From an uncultured Tateyamaria sp. (GTDB lineage: Bacteria; Pseudomonadota; Alphaproteobacteria; Rhodobacterales; Rhodobacteraceae), in the NCBI RefSeq assembly GCF_947487805.1, contig NZ_CANKXW010000001.1:433501-497500 (forward strand): a stretch of 64,000 nt of DNA, in the 5' to 3' direction. Below, one piece after another: positions 36,001-45,763 of this stretch. The notes beneath the pieces are model-generated. The model ran no database searches. It had not been told where the DNA came from and saw only the letters and a list, made by a program, of their open reading frames with translations. Made by a program: the position numbers and the translations under genes. The stretch's first letter is position 1. Each line of letters begins with the position of its first letter.

Positions 36001-36476
36001 GCGCGCTGTTCAAGCTGATGGCCTACAAGGACGAATACGAGGTCGCGCGCCTGCATACCGACGACAGCTTTGCCGCCCGTCTCGCGGCGGAGTTCGAAGG
36101 CGACGTGCGGATCACCCATCACATGGCCCCGCCGGGCCTGTCTTGGCGCCGCGACAGCCGGGGCCGCCCGGTCAAGCGCGCCTTTGGCCCGTGGATCCGG
36201 CCTGTGATGGCGGTGCTGGCGCGGGGCAGGCGGTTGCGTGGCACGTGGGCGGACCCGTTCGGGCACAGCGCGGAGCGGCGTCAGGAACGGGCCTTGATCA
36301 CGTGGTATACGGACGGTCTGGCGCGGCTGGCACACGGCATCTGCGACGTGGACGCTGCCCGCGTGTTCCTTGCGGCGCCGCTCGAGTTCCGCGGCTTTGG
36401 TCCGGTCAAAGCGGACGCGATTGCGCGGCACAAGCCCGAGGCCGATGCCGCGCTGGCGCGTGCTAGTAGTCGCTGA
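33072..36476 (+). CDS. Indolepyruvate ferredoxin oxidoreductase, fused subunits
   Basis: Large 2-oxoacid:ferredoxin oxidoreductase of 1134 residues that oxidatively decarboxylates aryl pyruvates to aryl-acetyl-CoA with reduced ferredoxin. N-terminal pyrimidine-type region (GFISGYRGSPLGGVDREL); TPP-binding half starting SGCPHNTSTRVPEGSQAASGIGCH and MGGEGVPW; ferredoxin-like cysteine motifs CEGCGDCSVQSNC (near residue 633) and CNSDMSCLTGFC (near 665); C-terminal IorB-like gamma domain from LLVTGVGGTGVVTVGALI (near 718). Fusing these parts in one chain is usual in proteobacteria. RBS AAAGGAG precedes the ATG. It follows amino-acid transamination, which fits the divergent Lrp gene. Confidence 0.92.
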   Translation: MSDPRHSFAPYTLNDRYDRTEGRVYLTGTQALVRIMLDQARRDKAAGRRTAGFISGYRGSPLGGVDRELWRAGQRIAQSDITFMPAVNEDLGATAVLGAQQAVLDPHCTHEGVFSMWYGKGPGVDRSGDALKHGNAYGVSPLGGVLVVAGDDHGCVSSSMPHQSDVAFMAWFMPTLNPATVAEYLEYGAYGIALSRFSGTWVGFKAISETVESAASIDLPPDPVFAQPDYTAPPGGLHIRAADLPSPEIETRMGHKLEAVRAFVEANPIDRVLYDVPGARFGFVTTGKAHMDLLEALRLLGLDAAACRAHGIDIYKVGMVWPLALRDARAFVRGKTEIMVVEEKRGLIESQLKEAFYDLPRDIPERMVGKYDPDGRSLVPWTGELSPLVLAPLVAQRLDTFVPDLNLPARARALQTPPTLLSVPGATRTPYFCSGCPHNTSTRVPEGSQAASGIGCHVMASWMDRDTGGYAQMGGEGVPWVAASRFNGGKHIFQNIGEGTWYHSGSLAVRQAVAGGANITYKVLFNDAVAMTGGQPVDGPVSVQGIAWSSHAEGVAGIAVVSDAPEKFDLRAFPPGTTLDGRANLDAVQRRLRDVPGVTVLIYEQTCATEKRRRRKRGDIPAAPRLAVINPDVCEGCGDCSVQSNCLSVEPLPTPLGPKRRINQSTCNSDMSCLTGFCPSFVTLEGAVRRKAPARDIDLPALMRDVPAPAVPGLNAPFDLLVTGVGGTGVVTVGALITMAAHLEGKGASVLDFTGFAQKFGTVLSYVRLGPSPDALHQVRIDQGAADAVIGCDVVVSSSPKASAHYRADTRMVLNLAEMPTGDSVLNRDADLAVDARVAAITGVIGADNLRSVDANALAERLLGDTVFANVLMLGAAWQMGLVPVSDVALRQAIGLNGVAEAANLRAFDLGRVWAHDPDALVAPVSPRGQMDAAGIIADRHARLIAYQDRAYADAYRAALAQHTGTFAPDLQAIAARALFKLMAYKDEYEVARLHTDDSFAARLAAEFEGDVRITHHMAPPGLSWRRDSRGRPVKRAFGPWIRPVMAVLARGRRLRGTWADPFGHSAERRQERALITWYTDGLARLAHGICDVDAARVFLAAPLEFRGFGPVKADAIARHKPEADAALARASSR

Positions 36477-37128
36477 CGAGCAGGTGGGTGGGTGCCACAT
36501 CCTCTTCGATGGTGGAGAATCGCCCGATGGGTTCGGCAAAGATGTTGTCGGTCAGGTCGTCATTGACCGTTGACACTTCGTGGATCAGGCAATCTCCACC
36601 CTCGCCCCAGAACGCATGCCACGTCGTCGGCGTCAGCGTGACAGAGGCCCCCACGGGCAGTTTCAGATGCCCACCGGCGGGCAGGGTAACAGGCACCCCG
36701 TCGGTCAGCACGTGCACGTCCGCCTTGCGGTCGATCTGGCCCTCGGCGTCGCAGGTAAAGAGCTCGAGCACCAGCGTGGCACCGCCGCGGTTGATGATGT
36801 CCTCGGTCTTGAGAACGTGCCGGTGCATCGGCGACAGCTGATCCTGCCGCGAAATCATCAGCTTTTCCGCGTAAAGCATCGCGCCCTGATGGCCCATCTC
36901 GGTCAGGTCGCCGTTGCGCATGGTAAAGAGGAACAGACCCATCTCGTCGAACCGGCCCTGGCCATAATCGGTGATGTCCCAGCCAAGGTTGCGGTCGCGG
37001 ATATGGGCGGCCTTGTCGCTGCGCATCTCGTCAGGCGACCAGGTGCCAAAGGGCGGCACGGTCCAGCCGTGTTTGGCAAAGAAGTCGGCACCATCGGCAA
37101 GGATGTCATTTACGCGGGATCGTTTCAT
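36463..37128 (-). CDS. D-lyxose/D-mannose ketol-isomerase family protein
   Basis: Cupin-fold sugar isomerase of 221 residues. Metal ligands are visible as His102, His104 and Glu109 (SPMHRHVLKTEDI) and His171 (TPTTWHAFWGEGG). The family interconverts D-lyxose/D-xylulose and D-mannose/D-fructose. It is the last gene of the frc operon, 4 bp after a PfkB-type kinase, so mannose to fructose conversion ahead of phosphorylation is the likely role. Its 3' end overlaps the convergent oxidoreductase gene by 14 bp. Confidence 0.85.
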   Translation of the reverse strand: MKRSRVNDILADGADFFAKHGWTVPPFGTWSPDEMRSDKAAHIRDRNLGWDITDYGQGRFDEMGLFLFTMRNGDLTEMGHQGAMLYAEKLMISRQDQLSPMHRHVLKTEDIINRGGATLVLELFTCDAEGQIDRKADVHVLTDGVPVTLPAGGHLKLPVGASVTLTPTTWHAFWGEGGDCLIHEVSTVNDDLTDNIFAEPIGRFSTIEEDVAPTHLLVSDY

Positions 37129-37132
37129 CGGA

Positions 37133-38047
37133 TCAGTCCAGTTCGTTGGTCCAGGGCGGGTTCGCCCCGGCGCGGGATACGGTCACAGCCGCCGCACGGG
37201 CAGCATGGGTCAGCATGTCGGTCAGCACGTCTTCGGACAGCGTCGGGATCGCGGCGGGCGACAGCGCGCCTGCGCTGCGCAGCGCGGCGAGGCAACCGGC
37301 GTTGAACGTGTCGCCCGCGCCGACCGTGTCGACGACCTCGACCCGTTTGGCGGGCACGCGGACGGTGGCGCCGCCCTTGACCAGCGCGGTAGCGCCTGCG
37401 CTGCCTTCGGTCAGCAGCAGCATCTTGGGGCCCATCGCCAACAGGGCTTCGCCCTTGGCGGCCAGATCGCCTTCGGGGATCAGCCAGCTGATGTCGTCAT
37501 CGGACAGTTTCACGATGTCCGCGCGCCCGATCAACCGCTCGAGCCGGGCGCGGTACGCGGCCTGATCGGTGGCAAATCCGGGGCGGATGTTCGGGTCGGC
37601 CATCACCAGCGTGCTGGCCGGAACCCCCAGCGCCATATTGGTCAGGCTGTCGGCCACGGGCAGGTTGCACAGGCTGATCCCGCCAAAGAACACCGCCTCT
37701 GTCCCCGCGGGGACAGTGGGCAGATCGGCGGGGGCAATCGCGCTTGTCGCGGTTTCCGTGTCGTAAAAGCTGTAGGTCGCGTTACCATTGTCGAGGTGGA
37801 CAAAGGCCAGCGTCGTGTTGCGATTGCTGCGCACCGCGTGGCTGGTGTCGACATGGCTGCCGGTCAGGTGCGCGTCGATCATGTGGCCGAACGGGTCCGA
37901 GGACAGGCCCGTCACCAGCCCGGTGGGCACATCCAGACGCCCCAACGCCACGGCGGTGTTCAGAACCGCCCCCCCCACATGGGGCACATAGGCCCCGTCG
38001 GCATTGGGGATCATGTCGATCAGGGCCTCGCCCGCGCAGAGGATCAT
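37133..38047 (-). CDS. PfkB-family carbohydrate kinase (fructokinase-like)
   Basis: Ribokinase-fold kinase of 304 residues. N-terminal MILCAGEALIDMIP; di-Gly switch HVGGAVLNTAVALGRLD; C-terminal PfkB signature VDTVGAGDTFNAG with catalytic base Asp246. The start at 38047 is chosen because its ATG overlaps the frcK stop (ATGA); an ATG at 38065 also exists. In an operon with a fructose-type ABC importer and a mannose/lyxose isomerase, fructose to fructose 6-phosphate is the expected reaction. Confidence 0.88.
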   Translation of the reverse strand: MILCAGEALIDMIPNADGAYVPHVGGAVLNTAVALGRLDVPTGLVTGLSSDPFGHMIDAHLTGSHVDTSHAVRSNRNTTLAFVHLDNGNATYSFYDTETATSAIAPADLPTVPAGTEAVFFGGISLCNLPVADSLTNMALGVPASTLVMADPNIRPGFATDQAAYRARLERLIGRADIVKLSDDDISWLIPEGDLAAKGEALLAMGPKMLLLTEGSAGATALVKGGATVRVPAKRVEVVDTVGAGDTFNAGCLAALRSAGALSPAAIPTLSEDVLTDMLTHAARAAAVTVSRAGANPPWTNELD

Positions 38048-38661
38048 AAAGGTGTCTCCGTCCATGTGATATCGGCCGGGGCCGAGCGTGTCAGTACCGT
38101 CGTGATATTCGGCACGTCGTTGGTGTCAATCCATGCTTGCGCGTCTGGCTTGCCATGTTCGGCCCAGCGGGCCCTGAGCCGGTCGATCAGAACCTCCATC
38201 GGGGGATGCAGGGCGATGGAGAACGTCCAGTGGGCGCGCAGGCGGTTCCAGGGTGCCGCATCGAGCAGCAGGTAATTGCCCTCGACCACCACGGTCTTGC
38301 AGGACGCGGGCACGCGGCCCGCGCCGGCGATGGCAATCTCGCGCGTGCGGTCAAAGATCGGAAAGACGATCGGGCCGTCGGATTGCAGGGCGGCGATCAT
38401 GCGCGCGAACCCGTCCGCGTCAAAGGTATTGGGCGCGCCCTTGCGGCTTTGGGTGCCGTCGATGCGCAGCAGCCGGTCATCGAGGTGAAAGCCGTCCATG
38501 GGCACCACGACCGACGGCTCGCCCGTCGCCGTCAGGCGCGCAGCGATGGTTGCGGCAAGTGTGCTTTTGCCGCTGGCGGGCGGCCCCGCCACGGCCACGA
38601 GACGCCGGTGGGGCGTCGGGGGCCGGTCGAGGATCTGCGCACAGATCTGATCGAGAGTCAT
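38044..38661 (-). CDS. frcK: P-loop nucleoside/sugar kinase-like protein FrcK
   Basis: P-loop kinase of 205 residues. Walker A GPPASGKST near residue 27; VVPMDGFHLDDRLL and VVEGNYLLLD are motifs of the uridine/pantothenate-kinase-like superfamily. Homologues follow the fructose ABC genes in rhizobial frcBCAK operons, which gives the name; the phosphorylated substrate is not firmly established. It follows frcA by 1 bp and overlaps the PfkB gene. Confidence 0.8.
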   Translation of the reverse strand: MTLDQICAQILDRPPTPHRRLVAVAGPPASGKSTLAATIAARLTATGEPSVVVPMDGFHLDDRLLRIDGTQSRKGAPNTFDADGFARMIAALQSDGPIVFPIFDRTREIAIAGAGRVPASCKTVVVEGNYLLLDAAPWNRLRAHWTFSIALHPPMEVLIDRLRARWAEHGKPDAQAWIDTNDVPNITTVLTRSAPADITWTETPL

Positions 38662-38662
38662 A

Positions 38663-39430
38663 TCAGGCCGCCATCTCCGGCTCTGCCGCGCCGGTCATGT
38701 AAGCGACGGCGTCGGACATCGAATGTTCCTTGGGGTCGATTACGCAGAGCCGTTTGCCCAGCCGGTGCACGTGGATGCGGTCGGCGATCTCGAACACGTG
38801 GGGCATGTTGTGGCTGATCAGGATGATCGGAATCCCGCGGGCGCGTACGTCCTGGATCAGTTCCAGCACCTTGCGGCTTTCCTTGACGCCGAGGGCCGCG
38901 GTGGGTTCATCCAGGATCACCACCTTGGACCCGAATGCCGCGGCACGCGCCACGGCGACGCCTTGGCGTTGCCCGCCCGACAGCGATTCAACCGCCTGGT
39001 TGATGTTCTGGATCGTGGCGAGGCCCAGTTCGTTCAGCTTTTCGCGGGCGAACGCCTCCATCGCGGATTTGTCGAGACGGCGGAACACCTTGCCCATCAG
39101 ACCCGGTTTGCGGATCTCGCGGCCCATGAACATGTTGTCGGCGATGGACAGGGCCGGGGACATGGCCAGCTGTTGATAGACCGTTTCGATCCCTTCGGCG
39201 CGGGCGTCGATGGGCGAGCGGAAGTTGACCTCGCGCCCTTCGAGCCAGACTTGCCCCTCGTCCGGGACAACCGCGCCCGACACGGCCTTGATCATCGAGG
39301 ATTTGCCCGCGCCGTTGTCGCCGATCACGGCGAGGATTTCGCCGGGCATCAGGTCAAAGTCGGCGTGGTCCAGTGCGGTTACCTTGCCATAGCGTTTGAC
39401 GAGGCCGCGTGCCTTGAGGATGGGTTCCAT
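38663..39430 (-). CDS. frcA: Fructose-type ABC transporter ATP-binding protein
   Basis: Single-domain sugar ABC ATPase of 255 residues. Walker A IGDNGAGKSS, signature ESLSGGQRQGVAVARA, Walker B KVVILDEPTAALG, H-loop ILISHNM. The single domain distinguishes it from RbsA/XylG-type double ATPases and matches FrcA. Its ATG shares a base with the frcC stop (TAATG), fixing the start at 39430; longer in-frame sequence upstream is frcC shadow. Confidence 0.92.
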   Translation of the reverse strand: MEPILKARGLVKRYGKVTALDHADFDLMPGEILAVIGDNGAGKSSMIKAVSGAVVPDEGQVWLEGREVNFRSPIDARAEGIETVYQQLAMSPALSIADNMFMGREIRKPGLMGKVFRRLDKSAMEAFAREKLNELGLATIQNINQAVESLSGGQRQGVAVARAAAFGSKVVILDEPTAALGVKESRKVLELIQDVRARGIPIILISHNMPHVFEIADRIHVHRLGKRLCVIDPKEHSMSDAVAYMTGAAEPEMAA

Positions 39431-40497
39431 TACGCGCTCACTTTCCGGATCCATTGATCCACGGCGACGGCTGCGATGATCAGCACGCCGATCAACATGA
39501 AGGTCCATTGCGGGTCGGCCCCGGCCATGCGCAGGCCCAGTTCGAACACGCCCACGATCAGCGCCCCAAAGAGCGCCCCGGCAATCGAGCCGCGCCCGCC
39601 AAAGAGCGAGATGCCCCCGATCACAACGGCGGTGATGGACTGGATGTTGCCGATCACACCGGTCGTGGCCGACGGAGAGATGGAGCCAAAGCGCCCGATC
39701 ATCACCCACCCCGCCAGCGCGCAGATGAACCCGGCGGTCATGTAGACGGTCATGTAGGTCTTGTGCACGTCCACGCCCGAAAGCTCGGCCGCTTCGGGGT
39801 CGTCGCCCACGGCATAGACATGCCGCCCCCACGCGGTTGATCGCAGCACATAGGCCAGCCCGACAAAGAGGCCGATCATCACCACGACACCAAAGGTGAA
39901 CGTGGCGCCGCCAAACTGGATCTTGGTGCCGAGGAATTGCAGGAAGGCGGCCTCGGCCTCGATGTCCTGGGACCGGATGGTTTCGTTTTCGGAATAGAGG
40001 TAATTCGCGGCGAGCACGATCTGCCACATGCCCAGCGTCACGATGAAGGGGGGCAGTTTCATGCGGCTGACCAGCCAGCCACTGATCGCGCCCAGTGCGG
40101 TGCCAACGGTCATGCCGATGGCCACGGACACGGCCGGCGGCACGCCGTATTGGAACGTGGCCTTGCCCATCACCACGGTGCACAGCACGGCAATCGCGCC
40201 CACGCTGAGGTCGATGCCCGCGGTCAGGATGATCAGTGTCTGCGCGGCGGCCAGCACGCCCACGATCTGCACCTGTTGCAGGATCAGCGTCAGCGCGAAG
40301 GGCGAAAAGAAGCGTGATCCCAAGAGGATGCCGAAAAGGGCAATCGAGAACAGCAGGACCGTCAGTGGCACCAGAGACGGTGTCTGGTGCAGGGTGTGTT
40401 GCAGGCGGCCCACAAGGCCTTTGCGCGTGTCTTCGAACTCGGCGACCTTGGCGTCGGCGGTCGAGACGGCAGATTCGTAATTGTCGGATGGGGACAT
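39430..40497 (-). CDS. frcC: Fructose-type ABC transporter permease
   Basis: Membrane permease of the ribose/xylose/fructose (CUT2) class, 355 residues. After a soluble N-terminus come about eight to ten hydrophobic segments, with AAAQTLIILTAGIDLSVGAIAVL, the signature of CUT2 permeases, and the loop GRHVYAVGDDPEAAELSGVDV. Follows frcB by 83 bp that contain a strong hairpin, and precedes frcA with a 1-bp overlap. Confidence 0.93.
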   Translation of the reverse strand: MSPSDNYESAVSTADAKVAEFEDTRKGLVGRLQHTLHQTPSLVPLTVLLFSIALFGILLGSRFFSPFALTLILQQVQIVGVLAAAQTLIILTAGIDLSVGAIAVLCTVVMGKATFQYGVPPAVSVAIGMTVGTALGAISGWLVSRMKLPPFIVTLGMWQIVLAANYLYSENETIRSQDIEAEAAFLQFLGTKIQFGGATFTFGVVVMIGLFVGLAYVLRSTAWGRHVYAVGDDPEAAELSGVDVHKTYMTVYMTAGFICALAGWVMIGRFGSISPSATTGVIGNIQSITAVVIGGISLFGGRGSIAGALFGALIVGVFELGLRMAGADPQWTFMLIGVLIIAAVAVDQWIRKVSA

Positions 40498-40522
40498 GGG
40501 GTGGCGTTTCCTCGGGCAAGAC

Positions 40523-40549
40523 GGGGGGCAGGCGTGATGCCCGCCCCCC
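40523..40549. other. Stem-loop between frcB and frcC
   Basis: Arms GGGGGGCAGGC and GCCCGCCCCCC (11 bp with one wobble) around a 5-base loop. It sits directly after the binding-protein gene. Such hairpins commonly protect the upstream mRNA, giving more binding protein than permease. No T-run for efficient termination. Confidence 0.55.
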
Positions 40550-40580
40550 GATGCGTTAGGTCAGGTATGCTGCGGCGGGA

Positions 40581-41600
40581 TCAGCCCCAGCAGAGGTCCT
40601 TGCCTTCGGCGACCGAGATGCTGTCCACACCGTCGGCGGGCTTGTCCGTGACCAGGGCGACGCCCGTGTCAAAGAACGCCTTGCCATCTGTGGCTTCGGG
40701 CTTGGTGCCGTCCTTGGCCCATGCGGCAATCGCCTCGATGCCCAGAGATGCCATCAGCAGCGGGTATTGCTGCGATGTGGCGCCGATCACGCCATCGGCC
40801 ACGTTCTGCACGCCGGGGCAGCCGCCGTCGACGGACACGATCAGCACGTCGTTTTCACGACCAATCGCCTTGAGCGCCTCATAGGCACCGGCAGCGGCGG
40901 GTTCGTTGATGGTGTAGACCACGTTGATGAAGGGGTCTTTGGCCAGCAGGTTCTCCATCGCGCGGCGGCCGCCTTCTTCGTTGCCGGCGGTCACGTCATT
41001 GCCGACGATGCGGGCGTCGGTTTCGTCGCCCCATTTGTTTGGGTCACCAATGTCGATGCCAAAGCCGGTGAGGAAGCCCTGATCGCGCAGCACACCCACG
41101 GTGGGCTGGCTGATGGCGAGGTCGAGCATCCCGATCTTGGCATCCGCTGCGGCGTCGCCCAGCGTGGCGGCGGCCCATGCGCCGATCAGTTCACCGGCGA
41201 GGAAGTTGTCCGTTGCGAACGTCATGTCCGCTGCGTCAATCGGTTCCAGCGGCGTGTCGAGCGCGATGACCAGCAGGCCTGCGTCGCGCGCCTGCTGCAC
41301 CACCGGCACGATGGAGGCAGTGTCGGAGGCGGTCAGCAGGATGCCCTTGGCCCCGTTGGCGATGCAGGTTTCAATTGCCTGCACCTGCGTTTCGTGGTCG
41401 CCATCCACCTTGCCCGCGTAAGAGCTGAGGTTCACGCCCAGCTCTTCGGCCTTGGCGGCCGCACCTTCGCGCATCTTCACGAAGAACGGGTTCGTGTCCG
41501 TTTTGGTAATCAGGCAGGCCGATACGCCGTGGCCATCCGCAAATGCGGCCCCGGCCATGGCTGTCACTGCACACGCCGTGCTCAAAAGTAGTTTCTTCAT
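40581..41600 (-). CDS. frcB: Fructose-type ABC transporter substrate-binding protein
   Basis: Periplasmic sugar receptor of 339 residues (peripla_BP_4 class). Signal peptide [21 protein letters not shown]; then [30 protein letters not shown], the usual CUT2 receptor start; [25 protein letters not shown] and [20 protein letters not shown] contribute to the sugar site. FrcB proteins bind fructose and also mannose or ribose, which fits the isomerase at the operon's end. First gene of the operon, controlled by the palindrome at 41687-41713. Confidence 0.92.
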   Translation of the reverse strand: MKKLLLSTACAVTAMAGAAFADGHGVSACLITKTDTNPFFVKMREGAAAKAEELGVNLSSYAGKVDGDHETQVQAIETCIANGAKGILLTASDTASIVPVVQQARDAGLLVIALDTPLEPIDAADMTFATDNFLAGELIGAWAAATLGDAAADAKIGMLDLAISQPTVGVLRDQGFLTGFGIDIGDPNKWGDETDARIVGNDVTAGNEEGGRRAMENLLAKDPFINVVYTINEPAAAGAYEALKAIGRENDVLIVSVDGGCPGVQNVADGVIGATSQQYPLLMASLGIEAIAAWAKDGTKPEATDGKAFFDTGVALVTDKPADGVDSISVAEGKDLCWG

Positions 41601-41686
41601 GGTGTCCTCCCAAAAAAGTGGTCGCGCCGCACGTGTACGTCCGGAAACAACTGCCCTAAGGGAAACGCGATTCTGTTAGACTGTCA

Positions 41687-41713
41687 ATTAATAATTCAAC
41701 TTGATTTATTAAT
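41687..41713. promoter_or_regulatory. ROK-repressor operator between frcB and its regulator
   Basis: A 27-bp near-perfect palindrome: arms ATTAATAATTCAA and TTGATTTATTAAT around a central C, 12 of 13 pairs matching. It lies 87 bp upstream of frcB and 37 bp upstream of the ROK gene. TGTCAA beside it (41682-41687) reads TTGACA on the frcB strand, a perfect -35 hexamer, so repressor binding should shut frcB off. Confidence 0.75.
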
Positions 41714-41749
41714 CCATGACATAGAGGATGAGGCGGGAAGGAGCGGTCA

Positions 41750-42952
41750 ATGACCTTGGACCACGTGCGCAGTCTGTCCGGAGGCATCAATCAGACGGGC
41801 GTTCGCGCCTATAATGAACGGCTGCTGATGTCGATCCTGCAACGCAATGGCGCGTTGCCCGGCAGCGATCTGGCGCGGCGGACCGGGTTGTCGCCGCAGA
41901 CAGCGTCGGTGATCCTGCGCAAGCTGGAGCAGGACGGCCTGTTGTCCAAGGGGGATCCGGTCAAGGGCAAGGTGGGCAAGCCGTCGGTGCCCTTTGCGCT
42001 GAACCCTGACGGGGTGTTTTCCATCGGGCTCAAGGTGGGGCGGCGGAGTGCCGACCTGCTGGTTCTCGATATGATGGGGCAGGTGCGGTACCAGCTGCGC
42101 GAGACCTATGATTACCCGCTGCCCAGCAACGTGTTTTCCTTTCTGAACAACGGCTATGCCGAGTTGATGGCGGCGATGCCGGATGACATGCGGCACCGGA
42201 TCTGCGGAGTGGGGATTGCCGCACCGTTCGAGCTGTGGAGCTGGCACGAGTTGCTGGGCGCCCCGGAGGAGCAGTTCGCCGCGTGGAAGGACGTTGATTT
42301 TGCAGAAGAGGCGCACCGGATCACCGGGTTGCCTGCGCATATGGTCAACGATGCGACGGCGGCGTGCCGGGCAGAACATATCTTTGGCGTGGGGCGCGAG
42401 TATCGCGATTACCTTTATTTCTTTCTGGGGGCCTTTGTCGGCGGGGGCGTGGTGCTGGATCACGCGGTGTTCGAAGGCAATCAGCGCAACGCGGGCGCGC
42501 TGGGCACCTTGCCTGTCGTTGATCTGGACGGGCGGCCCGCGCATCTGATTGACCTGGCGTCGATCCGCACGCTGGAGCTGCACCTGATCCACGCGGGGCA
42601 CGATCCGCGGCAGCTGTGGCAGCAGCCGCAGGACTGGTCGCATCTGGAGCCGTTCGTGGAACCGTGGCTGCGCCAGACTGCGGATGCCCTGGCCACGGCC
42701 ACGGTGGCGGCCTGTGCGGTTCTGGATTTCGAGGCGATCGTGATCGACGGGGCGATGCCGCCGGGCATACGCGCGCGTCTTGTGACGATGACGCGCGATG
42801 CGCTGGCCACCAAGGACATGCGCGGTCTGATCCGGCCCATCACCGCAGAGGGCCAGATCGGGGCCAATGCGCGCGGCATTGGCGCGGCCGCCGGACCCAT
42901 CATCAGCCAGTTGATGCTGGACCGGTCGGCGGCCTTGTTCGATCAGGCGTGA
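41750..42952 (+). CDS. ROK-family transcriptional repressor of the frc operon
   Basis: Regulator of 400 residues: winged helix LMSILQRNGALPGSDLARRTGLSPQTASVILRKLEQDGLLSKGD, then a ROK domain (FSIGLKVGRRSADLLVLDMMG; HMVNDATAACRAEHIFG; FFLGAFVGGGVVLDHAVFEG). Unlike the ROK protein at 28918 it lacks the CxCGxxGC zinc motif, so its effector site differs. RBS AAGGAG precedes the ATG. Divergent from frcB; FrcR-like repression relieved by fructose is inferred from position and from the operator between the genes. Confidence 0.88.
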   Translation: MTLDHVRSLSGGINQTGVRAYNERLLMSILQRNGALPGSDLARRTGLSPQTASVILRKLEQDGLLSKGDPVKGKVGKPSVPFALNPDGVFSIGLKVGRRSADLLVLDMMGQVRYQLRETYDYPLPSNVFSFLNNGYAELMAAMPDDMRHRICGVGIAAPFELWSWHELLGAPEEQFAAWKDVDFAEEAHRITGLPAHMVNDATAACRAEHIFGVGREYRDYLYFFLGAFVGGGVVLDHAVFEGNQRNAGALGTLPVVDLDGRPAHLIDLASIRTLELHLIHAGHDPRQLWQQPQDWSHLEPFVEPWLRQTADALATATVAACAVLDFEAIVIDGAMPPGIRARLVTMTRDALATKDMRGLIRPITAEGQIGANARGIGAAAGPIISQLMLDRSAALFDQA

Positions 42953-42955
42953 CGC

Positions 42956-44044
42956 TCAGCGGTAGTAGAGCGATGTGCCATTGTGGAAGAGCTGGACCTT
43001 GGCCGGGTCAGCGCCGACTTTGACGGTTTTGCCGCGCAGGTCCTGGTGGATGCCGGGCATCTTGGCCAGAACCGCCTGTGCGTCGCCCTCGGCCTTGAAG
43101 TAGAGGATTGTCACCTCGCCCAAGGCTTCGGTGAAGTCCACGACGCCCTCATAGACGGCCTCGCCTGTGGTGACGGTCATATCCTCAGGACGGACACCGA
43201 CATTCACCTTGAGGCCCATGTCGGCATCTGTCGTCGGCACGGCGGAGGACATCATCAAACCGCTGTCCATCTTGACCTTGGTCACCGCGCCGGTTTCCAC
43301 GATCTCGCCCGGCAGCAGGTTCATAGACGGGGAGCCGATGAACTGGGCCACGAATTCGTTCTCGGGCCGCTCGTACAGCTCCAGCGGGCTGCCCACCTGG
43401 GCGATGCCCTTGTTGGCCAGCACGACGATGCGGGTGGCGAGCGTCATCGCCTCCACCTGATCGTGGGTGACGTAGATCATGGTGCTATCGGGCATGGATT
43501 CCTTGAGCTGCGCAATCTCGATCCGGGTGGCGACGCGCAGGGCGGCGTCGAGGTTCGAGAGCGGTTCGTCAAAGAGATACACCTTGGGGTCGCGCACGAT
43601 GGAGCGGCCGATGGCGACCCGTTGACGCTGGCCCCCGGAGAGCGCCTTGGGCAGGCGGTCGAGGTAGGGTTCGAGCTGGAGGATACGCGCGGCCTTGTCG
43701 ACGGCTGCGTTGATCTCTTCGTTCGACTTTTTGGCCAGCTTGAGCGCAAAGGTCATGTTGTCGCGCACGGTCATGTGCGGATAGAGCGCGTAGGACTGGA
43801 ACACCATGGCGATGCCGCGCTGTGCCGGGGGCACATCGTTAACGATGGTGCCGTCGATCTCGAGCGTGCCGTCCGAAATCTTTTCCAGCCCGGCGATCAT
43901 CCGCAGCAGGGTCGACTTGCCACAGCCCGAGGGGCCGACAAAGACGATCAACTCGCCCTTCTGGATGTCGAGGTTGATGTTGTTGAGTACGTTGACCGTG
44001 CCACCGTAGGTCTTGGCGACATCGGTCAGTTTCAAATCGGCCAT
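42956..44044 (-). CDS. aglK: Alpha-glucoside ABC transporter ATP-binding protein
   Basis: MalK/UgpC-class ATPase of 362 residues. Walker A VGPSGCGKSTLLRMIAG, signature KALSGGQRQRVAIGRS, Walker B KVYLFDEPLSNLDA, then a C-terminal OB-type regulatory domain (VNVGVRPEDMTV). The start at 44044 follows GGGAGGAA; five extra in-frame codons upstream are not needed. Last gene of the agl operon, 54 bp after aglA. It ends 3 bp from the convergent ROK gene. Confidence 0.93.
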   Translation of the reverse strand: MADLKLTDVAKTYGGTVNVLNNINLDIQKGELIVFVGPSGCGKSTLLRMIAGLEKISDGTLEIDGTIVNDVPPAQRGIAMVFQSYALYPHMTVRDNMTFALKLAKKSNEEINAAVDKAARILQLEPYLDRLPKALSGGQRQRVAIGRSIVRDPKVYLFDEPLSNLDAALRVATRIEIAQLKESMPDSTMIYVTHDQVEAMTLATRIVVLANKGIAQVGSPLELYERPENEFVAQFIGSPSMNLLPGEIVETGAVTKVKMDSGLMMSSAVPTTDADMGLKVNVGVRPEDMTVTTGEAVYEGVVDFTEALGEVTILYFKAEGDAQAVLAKMPGIHQDLRGKTVKVGADPAKVQLFHNGTSLYYR

Positions 44045-44098
44045 GGTAGTTCCTCCCATCGTCGCCCGTTGGATCGGGCGGGTATTCGTCAGTTGTCT

Positions 44099-45754
<1,656 letters not shown>

Positions 45755-45763
45755 CTTGAACCT

